Below, in pieces: positions 22,381-33,599 of a stretch of DNA of 64,000 nt; position 1 is the stretch's first letter, and each line of letters opens with the position of its first letter. A program made the position numbers and the translations under genes. Source of the DNA: Adiantum capillus-veneris (lineage: Eukaryota > Streptophyta > Polypodiopsida > Polypodiales > Pteridaceae); assembly GCA_014529385.2 (NCBI GenBank), contig CM043960.1, forward strand, positions 124,108,043 through 124,172,042, in the 5' to 3' direction. The notes under the pieces are model-generated. The model made no database searches and had not been told where the DNA came from. It was given only the letters and a program-made list of their open reading frames with translations.

Positions 22381-22778
22381 TTTCAAACCTCTGTTGCAAA
22401 AGGTATTTGGAGGGAAAAGTGGGCTTGAAGAGGGAGATGCAGGTCTCATAGCTAGAGAAAGAGAGTAGATGTAGCAGCCATAGAGAGAGTAAATAGGAGA
22501 TAGAGAGAATGTCAACACATTTTTTGAAAGACCCCCTTTTAGGGAGGAAGGTGGGGGGTGTCAATAGCCTCTAGAGAGATAAAGAGTAGGTTTTTATCCC
22601 AGCTTTATAAAAAAAGGTTCTTATTTTCTTGTTTTATTAGTAAAGAAAAGACCCATCCACCTCTAGGCCTATAAGTTTGACCACTCACTTTTAGAACCTG
22701 CCACACCCACCATTTCAATCCACATGGCAGTCTCCCATTTGCTCATTCCTTAATCTCATTTTTAATCCCATGGCAAAT
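22381..22778. other. Right subterminal region of DT, no gene
   Basis: AT- and purine-rich DNA leading to the right inverted repeat. No frame or motif supported. Confidence 0.5.
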
Positions 22779-22814
22779 AAAGAGGCCCTCTTGTACCCTA
22801 TTGCCTCCCTAATG
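22779..22814 (-). repeat. Right terminal inverted repeat of DT
   Basis: Reverse complement of the left terminus, five mismatches in 36 bp. G1 RT sequence resumes immediately after it. Confidence 0.8.
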
Positions 22815-25391
22815 CCTATTTGATAAGCTACAAGGGTCCACCTACTTTAGCAGAATTGACATAAAAAGTGGCTACCATCAAATAAGTATAGTTGATCAAG
22901 ATATTATAAAGACTGTATTTTGCACTATGTTTTGTCTTTACGAATACATTGTCATGCCTTTTGGCTTGACCAATGCACCAGCCACATTCAACCGCTTGAT
23001 GGAGAAGCTATTCAACCTCACCGAACCTTTACTGGAGTGTTCTTTGATGATATTATCATCTACTCTAATTCACTAGACGAGCACAAGCAACACCTCCAGG
23101 TAATATTTCAAGTCTTGAGAGAGAATAAACTTTATGTTAATCGAAAGAAAAGTGAATTTTTCTAACAGGAGATTCAGTATTTAGGTCACATTATCTCTCA
23201 AGATGGCATCCAAATGGATCCATCAAAGTTAGAGGTAATAAAAGGATGGCCTAATCCAAGGAATCTTCATGAACCAAGAAGCTTTATAGGTATATGTGCA
23301 TGATATAGACGCTTCATAGAAAAGTTATCACTAATAGTAGTGCCATTACATGACCTAACAGAGAAAAACGTTAGGTATACATGGTCGCCAAGGACAACAA
23401 TGCTTTCGAAAAGCTTAAGGAAAAGCTTATCTCTCAACCTATGCTTACATTGCCGGATCTCTCAAAGCCATTTGAGGTCCAATGTGACGCTTTGGTGATT
23501 TCCTTGGAGCTGTTTTGCTCCAAGAAGGGCACACCATAGCCTATGAAAGTCGAAGGCTGGACCCTGTTGAGCAAGTTCTAGGCATATGTGAAAATGAATT
23601 TGTCGCAATTCTACATGCCTTAGAGTCATGGAAGCACTATTTATTGAGGACTCCTTTCATTCTGCGGACGGATCACCAAAGCCTTAAGGACTTCATGACG
23701 CAGACCAAGCTCTCCGTTAAACAAATGAGGTGGGAAAATTTCCTTTCGCAATTTCATTTCCATATTGATCACATTTTTGACAAGCATAATCAAGTAGCTG
23801 ATGCACTCTCAAGACGACCGAGAGTGAATGCAGTTTCCATAGAAACTCACAATGATCTATTTTCTATGATAGATAAGTACGCTATTGATCCTGATTTTAG
23901 AGATGTGATTTTAGCCCTTGCATTAGGGAAGAAAGATAAACCATTTACTTTACAAGATGGTTTGCGGGGCATAGAGGGATTCAGCCTACCCTAAAAGGGA
24001 TTGAAACATATTTCTATTGGACTACCATGAAAGAAAACCAATGTGTGGTATGCCAAAAGACGAAGTTTGATAGAGGGAAGCAACTTGGATTGCTTCAACC
24101 TTTGCCAATCCCTAATTCACCATGGGAGAGCATATCCATGGATTTTATCTTTGGATTGCCTAAGTCTATCCATGGGAATACGGGAATATGGACGATAGTA
24201 GACAAGTTTAGCAAACAAGCTCATTTTATACCTGTCAAAAAGACTAACAAAGCCCATCAAATGGCAACCCTCTTCATATCACACATCTTCAAGTACCATG
24301 GCTTGCCAATGTCCATAGTGTTGGATAGAGATCCTACATGACCAGTAATTTTTTGGAAGGCTCTCTTTGAGAATTTAGGGACAAGGCTAAACTTCTGTAC
24401 GGCGTATCACCCGCAAACGGATGGCCAAAGTGAAATAGCTAACCTAACAATTCTTGATCTACTTAAAGGCCTACGCAACAAAAGTAGATCAAAGGTCCCA
24501 ATGGGAGAAGTACTTACCCTTAGTGGAGTATGCCTACAATAACATTGTACATACTTCCACAAGAAAAGCACATTTTGAGGTAATTGAGGGAAGATAAAAA
24601 AGTCCCCTGCTACTTAAGGTACACAGGAAGATCTTCGCTGTAGATGAGTATAGCCGAGACCTACAATAATCTATCCAAAAGATTAAGGATGCTTTCTTTA
24701 TCTCATAGTAAAGGCAAAAGGCTACAGCTGATAAGCACAAAAGAGCCCAAGCCTTTGAAGAAAATGATTGGGTCTTGCTTAAATTTCCCAAGGCTTGATT
24801 AAGGCACACGATGGGCAAGAATCCTACGGGACACCAGAAGTACTTTGCTAAGTTAGCAAAAAGGTACTATGGTCCCTTCCAAATTCTTAGACCAATCAAT
24901 GAGATGGTGCTGTAGGGTAAGATAGGGATCCTCTATCCGCTAGAAAAAGGACTAATGAATAGGCTTTGTCTTCTCTAACCCATAGTCGAGGATGACTATG
25001 ATTTCAAGAGAGAGGTAATTTCATAATAACTAATATCTAATTCTCCTAAATGATTTTCTCATGTTAAACTGATCATTTAATATGGGGAAGTACCAGGGAA
25101 GAAAAAGCTAGAATATTGGTTAAGCTGGCAGACCGGTCATAGTAGGGATCCAAAGGAGGGAAAATAGGGATCTAAAGGTGGGGCCATTTGCAAAAGAGCA
25201 ATGTGCAACAATAGTCTTTAAATACCCTAAGGTTCATCCCATTAAGACTTCCAAAATGCTAAGGTTCCAAAATTCAAAGGTTGTGTCCAATGGTCAAGCT
25301 CAGTGAAATTGGATGCTTTGTGAGTGTGCCAAAAAGTCTTCAAGACTCCTACAGAGGAGGAGGCAAGCCCTGTAAATAGGGGATGAGAGAG

Positions 25392-25430
<39 letters not shown>

Positions 25431-26502
25431 GGCTCCCTTTACACAAAGGGAGTAGGGGACACATGTCAGCTCCCTAGGCTAATTGCCCACAAGGTGCACT
25501 CAAATCCTATTGGATGGCCATAGAGGTGGACCAACGAGAATTAGGCTAGAGTAAATCTAGTTTAATTCATTTAAAAACACTTGATAAAAGAACCAATAAG
25601 AATTAATCTCTCTAGAGGACTATTGGCCAGTCTCCCAAGGGGTCCAATGAGCATTCAACAACCCCATGGCTTGCCTGATTCCTATTGGCCAAAAGACAAT
25701 GGGGTCCAATGAGAGTTTAATTGATGTATTTAATTACCTAGCAAGAGGGGTCGACCAAGAGAGAGAGGGGGTTGATTTTGGCAAGGAATTATCAAACACA
25801 CACTCACAGAATCTCAGGTGTGAAGCAAGAAGACTCTCTCTCCTTCTTAAACTTTAATGGAAATCTCATCACCTACTCCAAGCTTGTGAGAAGGGAGGCC
25901 TACACCAACAACTCTTGGCTTTGTGATGCAAATCCAACCAAGATCCAAGCTTCAATGCATGATCATATCCTCTACCATGCTAATTACTAAGCTATGCTAA
26001 GATTTTGTGAGTGATTATGTGAGGAGATATACTTCTTTCTCGTAAGACTACTCCTCAATCTACTCTCATACCCCGCTAGCTCTCACCATCTTCGAAGGTG
26101 TGTGAGGTCTTGGGTCTGAGACCGTGAGGAAATTGATGTTGTTTTTTATAAGTGTTTGCTTAATGCTTGAATCTTCCATCTTCATTGCACTAGCTAGTTA
26201 TTGAAGGAACACAAAGAATTGTATTGTGAAATGTCTCCCTTGATGGGGGAAACCTATAATACAAAGCCTTTTGGAGGGGGGAGCAGATCCATATAAATCT
26301 GGTCCTCAACTATTGTCAACAGCTTGATTTTTCTCTCTTTTGAAGTATTGTTCATGCCTATCTAACTAGGTGTTATACTTTTTGTTGCTCTCTCCATCCA
26401 AGCACTCTTGCTATGCTAATTAGGAATCTATTCTAATAAAAAGCTCACTATGTTCATGTTATTTTCCACTACACACAAGTTACTAGGCCATTAAATGTTA
26501 CA
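22814..26502 (+). mobile_element. Element G1, right part: RT, RNase H, integrase and 3' LTR, broken
   Basis: The sequence resumes within the RT region exactly where the left part stopped at 5127. Recognisable parts are the RT core (about 22850-23250, including FFDDIIIYSNS), RNase H (about 23470-23830), integrase (about 24020-24480) and its C-terminal part (about 24550-24905), then a purine-rich tract and the 3' LTR (25019-26502). Order and spacing follow G2, apart from many small changes. It is a fossil with many breaks. The LTR ends directly against M integrase sequence at 26503, so G1 was inserted into M. Confidence 0.92.
25019..26502 (+). repeat. 3' LTR of G1
   Basis: About 1484 bp, clearly alignable with the 1594 bp LTRs of G2 from the first bases to the end ...TTAAATGTTACA. 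It holds a (CA)n run at about 25396-25426 and the same CCAAT/ATTGG-rich block as G2. Divergence from G2 is visible throughout, so it is much older. Confidence 0.9.
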
Positions 26503-27971
26503 CAACTTGTATAGATTGTCCACAAATAACTTAGCTAATTCTGGAGTCTTTATGGTTGACTTGGCTGTAATAAAATTGCATAGTTTAGCCAACCGGTCTA
26601 CGACCACCCATACCGAGTCTTGACCTCGTATAGTGGTTGGTAAACCCACAATAAAATCCATAGAGATACTTTCCCATTTCCCATTGGGAATCTCCAAAGG
26701 ATGTAAGAGTCCTCTTGCCTTCAGGTGCCCAGCTTTGTTAACTTGACATTTTTGGCAATGCAAGACATAGTCTTGAACAAAGCCATGTAAACCTGGCCAG
26801 TAAAATTGTTGTCTTACAAGAGCATAAGTCTTTTTAATACCCACGTGCCCTACACTTAGACTGTCAGGACATTCATAAAGAAGCTGGCACCGAATTTTCA
26901 ACTCCGTCGGTACACAAACTCTCCCCTTGTGGAGTAGGTACCCATTATCAATGCAAAAATTCTTCCATCTTTACAATTCATCTCTTGAAGGAGGAGAACA
27001 GTGTGTGGAGGTGGATGACACACTACCAGCATTGGAGTGAGAAGGATCGCTCATTTGCACATGGCTCCACACTTTGGAGTATGCATCATCATGCTCATAT
27101 TTGCCCTTCAAAGAATCCAAAAACTCACTGCGAAGTTCCGTGAACAAAAGAGAATTGATCTCAGGCATACGACTAAGAGCATCAACCACCACATTGTATC
27201 GTCCTTTACGATACCGGAGCTTTGCATCATACTCCTGAAGAATCTCAACCCACCTGGCCTTTTGACCCTTCAAGTCGGTTTGTTGTGTAAACCATTTTAT
27301 GCTTTTGTGGTCAAACACAATCTAAAACTGAGCTCCATACAAATAATGTTGCCATGTCTTTAAGGCAGACATTATTGCGTAGAGAGTTCGCGTTCATAAG
27401 ATGAATAATTCTACTGTGTTGAATCAAGCTTCTTGCTTTCAAATGCAATTGGCCTCCCCTGTTGTAGAAGGATTGCTTCAATAGCACGGTTAGTGGCATC
27501 CATTTCCAAAGTGAATGGCTTCAAAGGATCCATAATAGCTTGAATAAGAGCTATAGCTAATGCATCCTTGAGTGTATCAAAACTTTGATGTCGAGCGGCC
27601 CCCCAATGGAAGGTTTTTGCTTTGCCCTTCTGTTGGTCTGTCATTGGAACAACAATATTAGCATAGTTTTTAAGGAACCGTCGATAAAAACCTGCAAATC
27701 TCTAGAAAATCTCTAACTCTTTTAGATTTTTAGGAGAAGGACACCTCCACATGGCATCCACTTTGGATTGATCCATGTGCAGCCCATTAGCTGAGATAAC
27801 ATGCCCGAGATAGTGAATTGAAAGTCACACTTTGTTTCTTTGGCATATAATTTATTTGCTCGTAGCAATTCAAACACTTACCTCAGATGTTGCAAGTGCT
27901 CTTCCTTAGAAGCACTGTATAAGAGAATGTCATCAAGAAAAACGATAACAAATTTTCCCAAGTACTGTCTC
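26503..27971 (-). mobile_element. Element M, part 1: integrase and RNase H of an old minus-strand Ty3 element, broken
   Basis: On the minus strand the parts read from right to left. RNase H is at about 27320-27640 (FTLEMDATNRAIEAILLQQG). The linker to integrase follows at about 26970-27320 (IKWFTQQTDLKGQKARWVEI; SRMPEIN). The integrase zinc-binding region lies at about 26740-26870 (GHVGIKKTYALVRQQFYWPG, HCQKCQVNK). The start of the integrase core is at about 26500-26700 (ESISMDFIVGLPTTIRGQDS). Sequence stops at 26503 against the LTR of G1; the rest of M's 3' side is beyond the window. It is an old fossil with several breaks. Confidence 0.9.
27967..27971. repeat. Target-site duplication of G2, left copy
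   Basis: GTCTC directly before the left LTR; the same five bases follow the right LTR at 36882. Confidence 0.95.
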
Positions 27972-29565
27972 TGTCATAATAATCAATATCTAATTCTCCT
28001 AAATGATTTTCTCATATTAAACTGATCATTTAATGTGGGGAAGTGCCAAGGGAGAAAAAGCTAGAATATTGGTTAAGTTAGCAGACCGGCCACAGTAGGG
28101 ATCCAAAGGAGGGAAAATAGGGATCCAAAGGGGGGGCCATCTGCAAAAGAGCCATGTGAAACAACGGGCTAAAAAGACCCTAAGGTTCAGCCCATTAAGA
28201 CTTCCAAAATGCTAAGGTTCCAAAATTCAAAGGTTGTGTCCAAAGGTCAACCTTAGGGAAAATTGGATGCTTAGTGTGTGCCCAAAAAGTCTTTCTACAT
28301 CCCTACATGGGAGGGGGCGAGCCCCAAAGCTAGGGGATGAGAGAGAAAGCCACACACACACACACACACAGGCTCCCTTTACACAAAGGGAATGAGGGAC
28401 ACATGTCAGCTCCCTAGGCCAGATGCCCACAAGGTATGCCCAATTCCTATTGGAAGACCCTTGAAGTGGACCAATGAGAATTAGGCTAGAGTAAATCTAG
28501 TTTAATTAATTTAAAAACATTTAATAAAAGAAACCAATAAGAATTAAGTGTCCTAGAAGACTATTGGGCAGTCTCCCAAGGGGTCCAATGAGCATTCAGG
28601 AGCCCCATGGCTTGCCTGATTCCTATTGGCCAGGAGGCAAAGGGGTCCAATGAGAGTTTAGTTTAATTATTTAATTATCTAAAGCTCTCACAAAAGGGGA
28701 AAGGGGGACACATGTCAGAAGGCTATCACTTATGCTGCTTAATCCCTATTGGCTTGACCTGGGGAGGTCCAATGAGGCAAAAGCCAGACTAACTTAGCAG
28801 CTAGGGCTCGCCCAAGAGAGAGAGGGGGCTGATTTTTGCTTGGCATTGACACACACACTCTCACACTTGACCATGTGTGAAGGGAAAATACTCTATCTCC
28901 TCCCAAGCTTTAATGGAGAGCTCATCACCTACTCCAAGCTTGTGAGATAGAAGCCTACATCAACACTCTCTTGGCATGTGGATGCAAATCCAACCAAGAG
29001 CCAAGCTTCAATGCATGCTCATCTTCTCTACCAAGCTAATTACTAAGCTAAGCTATGCTAATATGAGTGATTATGTGAGGAGATGTACTTCTTTCTCGTA
29101 AGATACTTCTTTTTCCTCTCAATCTACTCTCATACCCTGCTAGCTCTCACCATCTTCGAAGGTGTGTGAGGTCTTGGGTCTGAGAACGGGGATAATTCAA
29201 GTTGTGTTTGATTAAGTGTTTTGCTTGGTGTATGAAGCTTCCATCTTCATTGCACTAGCTCGTCTTGAAGGAACACAAAGAATTGTATTGTACAATGTCT
29301 CTCTTGATGGGAGAAACCATAATACAAAGCCTTTTGGAGGGGGGACCGGCTCCATGCAAATCCGGTCCTCAACTGTTGTCAATAGCTTAATTGCTCTCTC
29401 TTTTGAAAGTATTGTCGATGCTATCTAACTAGGTGTTATGCTTTTTGTTGCTCTCTCCACCCAAGCACTCTTGTAATTCTCATTAGGAATCAACTCTAAT
29501 GAAATGCTCACTATGTTCATGCTAATTTCCGCTACACATAAGATTTTAGGCCATTAAATGTTACA
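27972..29565 (+). repeat. 5' LTR of G2
   Basis: 1594 bp, TGTCATAA to GTTACA. It contains a short (CA)n run at 28351-28370 and a block with nine CCAAT/ATTGG pentamers (28449-28773). It is equal in length to the 3' LTR and differs by one base next to the CA run. Confidence 0.97.
28449..28773 (+). promoter_or_regulatory. CCAAT/ATTGG-dense block in the G2 LTR
   Basis: ATTGG occurs at 28449, 28563, 28625 and 28748; CCAAT at 28471, 28534, 28585, 28647 and 28769. Several alternate as CCTATTGG...GTCCAATGAG pairs. By chance fewer than one would be expected in 325 bp. CCAAT boxes bind NF-Y in plants (known); a role here as LTR enhancer is inference. Most of the block is kept in the old G1 LTR. Confidence 0.55.
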
Positions 29566-29566
29566 T

Positions 29567-29579
29567 TGGTATCAGAGCT
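29567..29579 (+). other. Primer-binding site, initiator tRNA-Met type (G2)
   Basis: TGGTATCAGAGCT, the common plant initiator tRNA-Met primer site, directly after the 5' LTR. Confidence 0.95.
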
Positions 29580-29981
29580 CAAGGTTTCTCTTTTCTTGCT
29601 CAAGAAGGGAGGTCCTCAAGCTAGCTACAAATGGTTGGTATTATTAATTGCCTGTGAGTAAGTAGAATAGGGATTTTTCAGCCTTGCAGTGCGCCTGCCT
29701 TTGTGCAGTTAACGGGGCATCACCGTCGAGAGCTATGGTCTTAATAGTGGAGTCCTACGGGGCTTGCCTACGGCTTAACCACTATTGAGCTATTAGAAGC
29801 TTGACAGGAGCCGGGCTGTTTTGGTGTCGAAAGACCCTCTCTTCTATTCCTTGCAATTAATGGTATTCGAGCCGCGGGTACAGTAGCTTGAGTGCTTTTT
29901 CTAAAGGGGTAAAGAGGAGTAGCAACTAGGGCTTGAAGTGCCAAAGTACACCTAAAAAGTTTACACCTAAAAGTTGTTAGA
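29580..29981 (+). other. G2 leader between primer site and gag
   Basis: About 400 bp of untranslated leader. No repeat or palindrome array like that of A and LX was seen. Confidence 0.7.
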
Positions 29982-31560
29982 ATGGCTGACAATATTAAAG
30001 AGAGTGAAATTAATGTTGATAACTTTGATTTTGCTCATGAGCAAGCTACTAATGATGCTTCAATGCTTGTTAATTATCTTGTTTCTAGGCTTCAACAAGC
30101 CATGGGCAATCCATCTCTCCAAAGTGAAGTGCAACGGCAGCTCCGTGCTCACGGGATTCTCCAAGCTCATCACCATGACGAGAGAACACCTAGGAAGCCT
30201 CCTTGTGAGACTACCAAAAGAGGTCTCTCTCCGATTCGGGAAGAAGAAGAGAATCCATATGAAGGGCTCAAGAACTTACTTCTTGATGATGCATCTCCTT
30301 CCCAAAGGAGAACTCAAGAGCCTCCACCGAAGGAACGAGAAAGAAGCGAGTCTCCCGCCACCTCGGCGGAGATGGCTCCACGAAGACGGCGGGCTAAACG
30401 CTCTCCATCACCACCAAAGCGGAGAAGACCATCACACTCTTCTCCACGCCATAATTCAAAGAGGGATGATAAAAAGCAAGAGAAGAAAAAGGCGAGAAAG
30501 AGGACACCCTCTTCTCCATCTTCTTTATCCTCTTCCTCTTATGAAAGCTATGGTGAAGACGACAAAGATCAAGACAAGAAAAAGGCGAGAAAGAGGTCAC
30601 CCTCTTCTCCACCTTCTTCAAATTCTTCATCTTCTGAAGAAAGTGATGGTGCAACTTTTGAACCATCAAAAAGAAGAGGCCATAGGAAATCCTATGCCGC
30701 ATGGAAGAGGTCGTCCAAGCTGAAGAAATTCAAAGAGGGAGGGAAGAGCATCTCTTTCCTTACCTATGATGGCACCTTCGGTGCTACAGACAAAGTTTTG
30801 GCCTTTATCCAGCAATTCGATGCGGCGTTTGGAGATGAGGGCTTCACGGAGTCCTCTAAGCTACGCCATGTAGCTATGCACTTTCAAAAGTCCGCCAGAC
30901 AATGGTGGTCTAGCCTACGAGCCAACGGTGAAGCTCCACGAACATGGAAGGCTTTAAGAGCTTCCATTATGAAGCAGTTTTTGGCCACCGATGCCAAAGA
31001 CAAAGTACTCACCGAATGGCGAAGCTTAAAGCTCTCTCCCAATGAATCTATCCACAAATATGTAGACAAATTTTGGGACCTACAACTCAAAGCCACTGTC
31101 TTCAAAAAGTTGGATTTTGGAGAGCAAAAGCAACAATTTTGTGCGGGCTTAACCGAAGAAATGGCGGAGTATGTCAACTCCCAAAGGCCACGTACCATAT
31201 TGGCGGTAATACACCATACTATGGTGGCCTCGCGAATCAATTTCCAAACGGGGGGTAAAAGAAATAATAAGCCCCCGGAAAACAAAGGTTCCAATGAGCC
31301 TAAGGGGAAGGACAATGTCCAAAAGTCTCCTAAGGGCAATTCCAACAAAGCTAAAGAGAAGGGAGTTTACAAAGGAAAGAATAAACTCTCTCCTGAAGAG
31401 CTTGAGCGTTATCGTAAAGATAACCGGTGTTTCAAGTGCGGCGAACAAGGGCATGCGTATCGCGCTTGTCCCCAAAAGAACAATCGCCAAGATCCTCCTA
31501 GAGCTTCTTTGGTTGAAATCCAAGAGGAGGAGATTCACCAAACTCACCACAAAGGATCTC
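29982..31560 (+). CDS. gag: G2 gag region
   Basis: Starts MADNIKESEINVDNFDF. Residues of about 60-260 are rich in Arg, Ser, Pro, Lys and Glu, with RS-like stretches (KRSPSPPKRRRPSHSS; KKARKRSPSSPP). The gag core follows (LTYDGTFGATDKVLAFIQQF ... QWWSSL ... TWKALRASIMKQF), then a CCHC zinc knuckle CFKCGEQGHAYRAC at about 31428-31469. Gag forms the particle and binds RNA (family knowledge). The first Met fits the leader position. The RS-like N-terminus is unusually long. Confidence 0.92.
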
Positions 31561-31589
31561 CTCTATGCCATGCTTGGGGAAAGGTAAGA

Positions 31590-32830
31590 GAACATGATGC
31601 TTTTATTCTCTTTGACCCTGGTTCTACTCACAATTTCATATCTATGGATTTAGCCACCAAGCTAGGCATACAATCCTACGAGATGGGAGATATCCTACCC
31701 GCAGACAGTGCCTTCAAGGGGCAAAAAGCTTCAGTCACTCCCTTAATAGGGAAATTGAGGCTTCATGTCCAAGTCTATGTGGACAAAGAGGATTTCTTTA
31801 TCTCTCCTCTCAAGCATGAGGATGTAATCCTAGGGGCACCATGGTTTGACCGTCTGGCTGCCCATGTTAAATTTCCTGAAAGGAGAATCTCCTTTAAGTT
31901 CAGGGAAAAGGACATGTATATAGATGCTAGGGAGATGGGTAACACCATCCCCATTGTACATACACCAGCTTTCAACAAATCAATAAAGAGCTCTATTTCC
32001 GTGTACATGATTTTTGTTAAAGATTCTCAAAATGAACCTAATGCTTTAGCAAAAGAAAATAAAAGCAACCAAAAGGAATTAGAGTTATCCAATTTTCTCA
32101 AGGGGTTTCAAGATGTCTTTATTGACGACATCCCTTCTGAGCTACCTCCTAAACGAGGTAATGACGACCATGCAATTGAACTTCTTCCAGGAAGTTCACC
32201 GCCTAACAAACCTCCTTATAGAGTTTCTCAAGCTCAACAAGAGGAGATTATGCGGCAAGTGCATGAGTTAATTGAGAAGGGCATGGTTAGGCCTAGCTCA
32301 TCTCCATTTTGCTCACCTGTGCTATTAGTGCAAAAGAAAGACGGCACATATCGTATGTGTGTCGACTATAGAGCACTAAATAGGATCACTATCAAGAATA
32401 GGTTTCCCGTTCCACGGGTAGAAGACCTATTTGATAAGCTACAAGGATCGACCTACTTCAGTAGGATTGACCTAAAAAGTGGCTATCATCAAATAAGGAT
32501 AGTTGATCAAGACATTGTAAAGACCGCATTTCGTACTACATTTGGTCTTTACGAATACATTGTCATGCCTTTTGGCTTGACTAATGCACCAGCCACATTT
32601 AACCGCTTGATGGAGAAGCTGTTCAGACCTCATCGAACCTTCACTGGAGTGTTCTTTGATGATATTATCATCTACTCTAATTCATTAGAGGAACATAAGC
32701 AACACCTCCAGGTAATATTTCAAGTTTTAAGAGAGAATAAACTTTATGTTAATCGAAAGAAAAGTGAATTTTTCTTGCAAGAGATTCAATATTTAGGTCA
32801 CATTATCTCTCAAGATGGAATCCAAATGGA
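31590..32830 (+). CDS. pol: G2 pol region: protease and reverse transcriptase
   Basis: The protease region begins near 31600 with ILFDPGSTHNFIS, where the usual D-S-G is written D-P-G, and continues to GAPWFDRLAAHVKF. RT follows: [49 protein letters not shown] and the catalytic FFDDIIIYSNS (Asp pair at 32658-32663). All are standard Ty3 motifs. It continues the gag frame as a polyprotein, as in many plant Ty3 elements. Confidence 0.95.
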
Positions 32831-33059
32831 TCCATCCAAGTTAGAGGTAATAAAAGGATGGCCTAAACCAGGAATCTTCATGAACTAAGAAGCTTTATAG
32901 GTATGTGTGCATACTATAGACGCTTCATAGAAAAGTTCTCACAAATTGCGGGACCATTACATGACCTAACAAAGAAAAATGTTAGGTATACGTGGTCTGC
33001 TAAGGAGAACAATGCTTTCGAAAAGCTTAAAGAAAAGCTTATCTCTCAACCTGTGCTTA

Positions 33060-33450
33060 CACTACCGGATCTCTCAAAACCATTTGAGGTCCAATGTGAT
33101 GCTTGTGGTGATTGCCTTGGGGCTGTTTTGCTCCAAGAAGGGCACGCCATAGGCTATGAGAGTCGAAGGCTCGACCCTGTTGAGCAAGCTCTAGGCATAT
33201 ACGAAAAAGAACTCCTTGCAGTTCTACATGCCTTAGACTCATGGAAGCACTATTTATTGGGGACTCCTTTCATTCTGCGAACGGATCACCAAAGTCTTAA
33301 GTACTTCATGACGCAGACCAAGCTCTCCGACAAACAAATGAGGTGGGAAAATTTCCTTTCGCAATTTCATTTTCATATTGCTCACATTGCTGGCAAGCAT
33401 AATCAAGTAGCCGATGCACTCTCAAGACGACCGAGAGTGAATGCGGTTTC
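33060..33450 (+). CDS. pol: G2 pol region: RNase H
   Basis: FEVQCDACGDCLGAVLLQ begins the domain; KELLAVLHALDSWKHYLLG and FILRTDHQSLKYF carry the Glu and Asp motifs; NQVADALSRRP ends it. It removes the RNA strand during reverse transcription (family knowledge). Confidence 0.95.
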
Positions 33451-33599
33451 CATAGCAACTCACAATGATCTATCTTTAATGATAGATGAGTATGCTATTG
33501 ATCCCGATTTTAGAGATGTGATTTCAGCCCTTGCCTTAGGGAAGAAAGAAGAACCATTTACTTTACAAGATGGTTATCTTCTCTATGGCAATAGACTAT

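Larger units (their letters stand above)
5127..22814. mobile_element. DT: 17.7 kb DNA element with terminal inverted repeats, inserted in G1
   Basis: G1 is split at GAAGACC/CCTATTTG, and the 17.7 kb between ends in inverted repeats. The left end reads CATTAGGAAGGGAATGG and the right end, reverse-complemented, CATTAGGGAGGCAATAG; 31 of the first 36 positions match. Flanking triplets ACC and GCC fit a 3 bp target duplication with one change. Repeats just inside the left end and long arrays of similar AT-rich repeats (15000-17060) resemble the subterminal repeats of CACTA/EnSpm elements, but the ends do not read CACTA. I recognise no transposase: visible reading frames are short or belong to LX. 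DT may be a non-autonomous carrier or a decayed autonomous element. LX, the TTAA element and the foldbacks lie inside it. Confidence 0.7.

Noticed and set aside
5127-22814. Firm CACTA/EnSpm call for DT
   Set aside because: The 3 bp duplication and subterminal repeats fit, but the termini do not read CACTA and no transposase is recognised.
30150-30720. Host SR splicing factor gene
   Set aside because: The RS-like stretch is continuous with a gag core and zinc knuckle inside an LTR pair, so it is gag.
29974-30723. 249-residue frame overlapping the G2 gag start in another phase
   Set aside because: A shadow of the gag frame, produced by its repetitive Arg/Lys/Ser codons.
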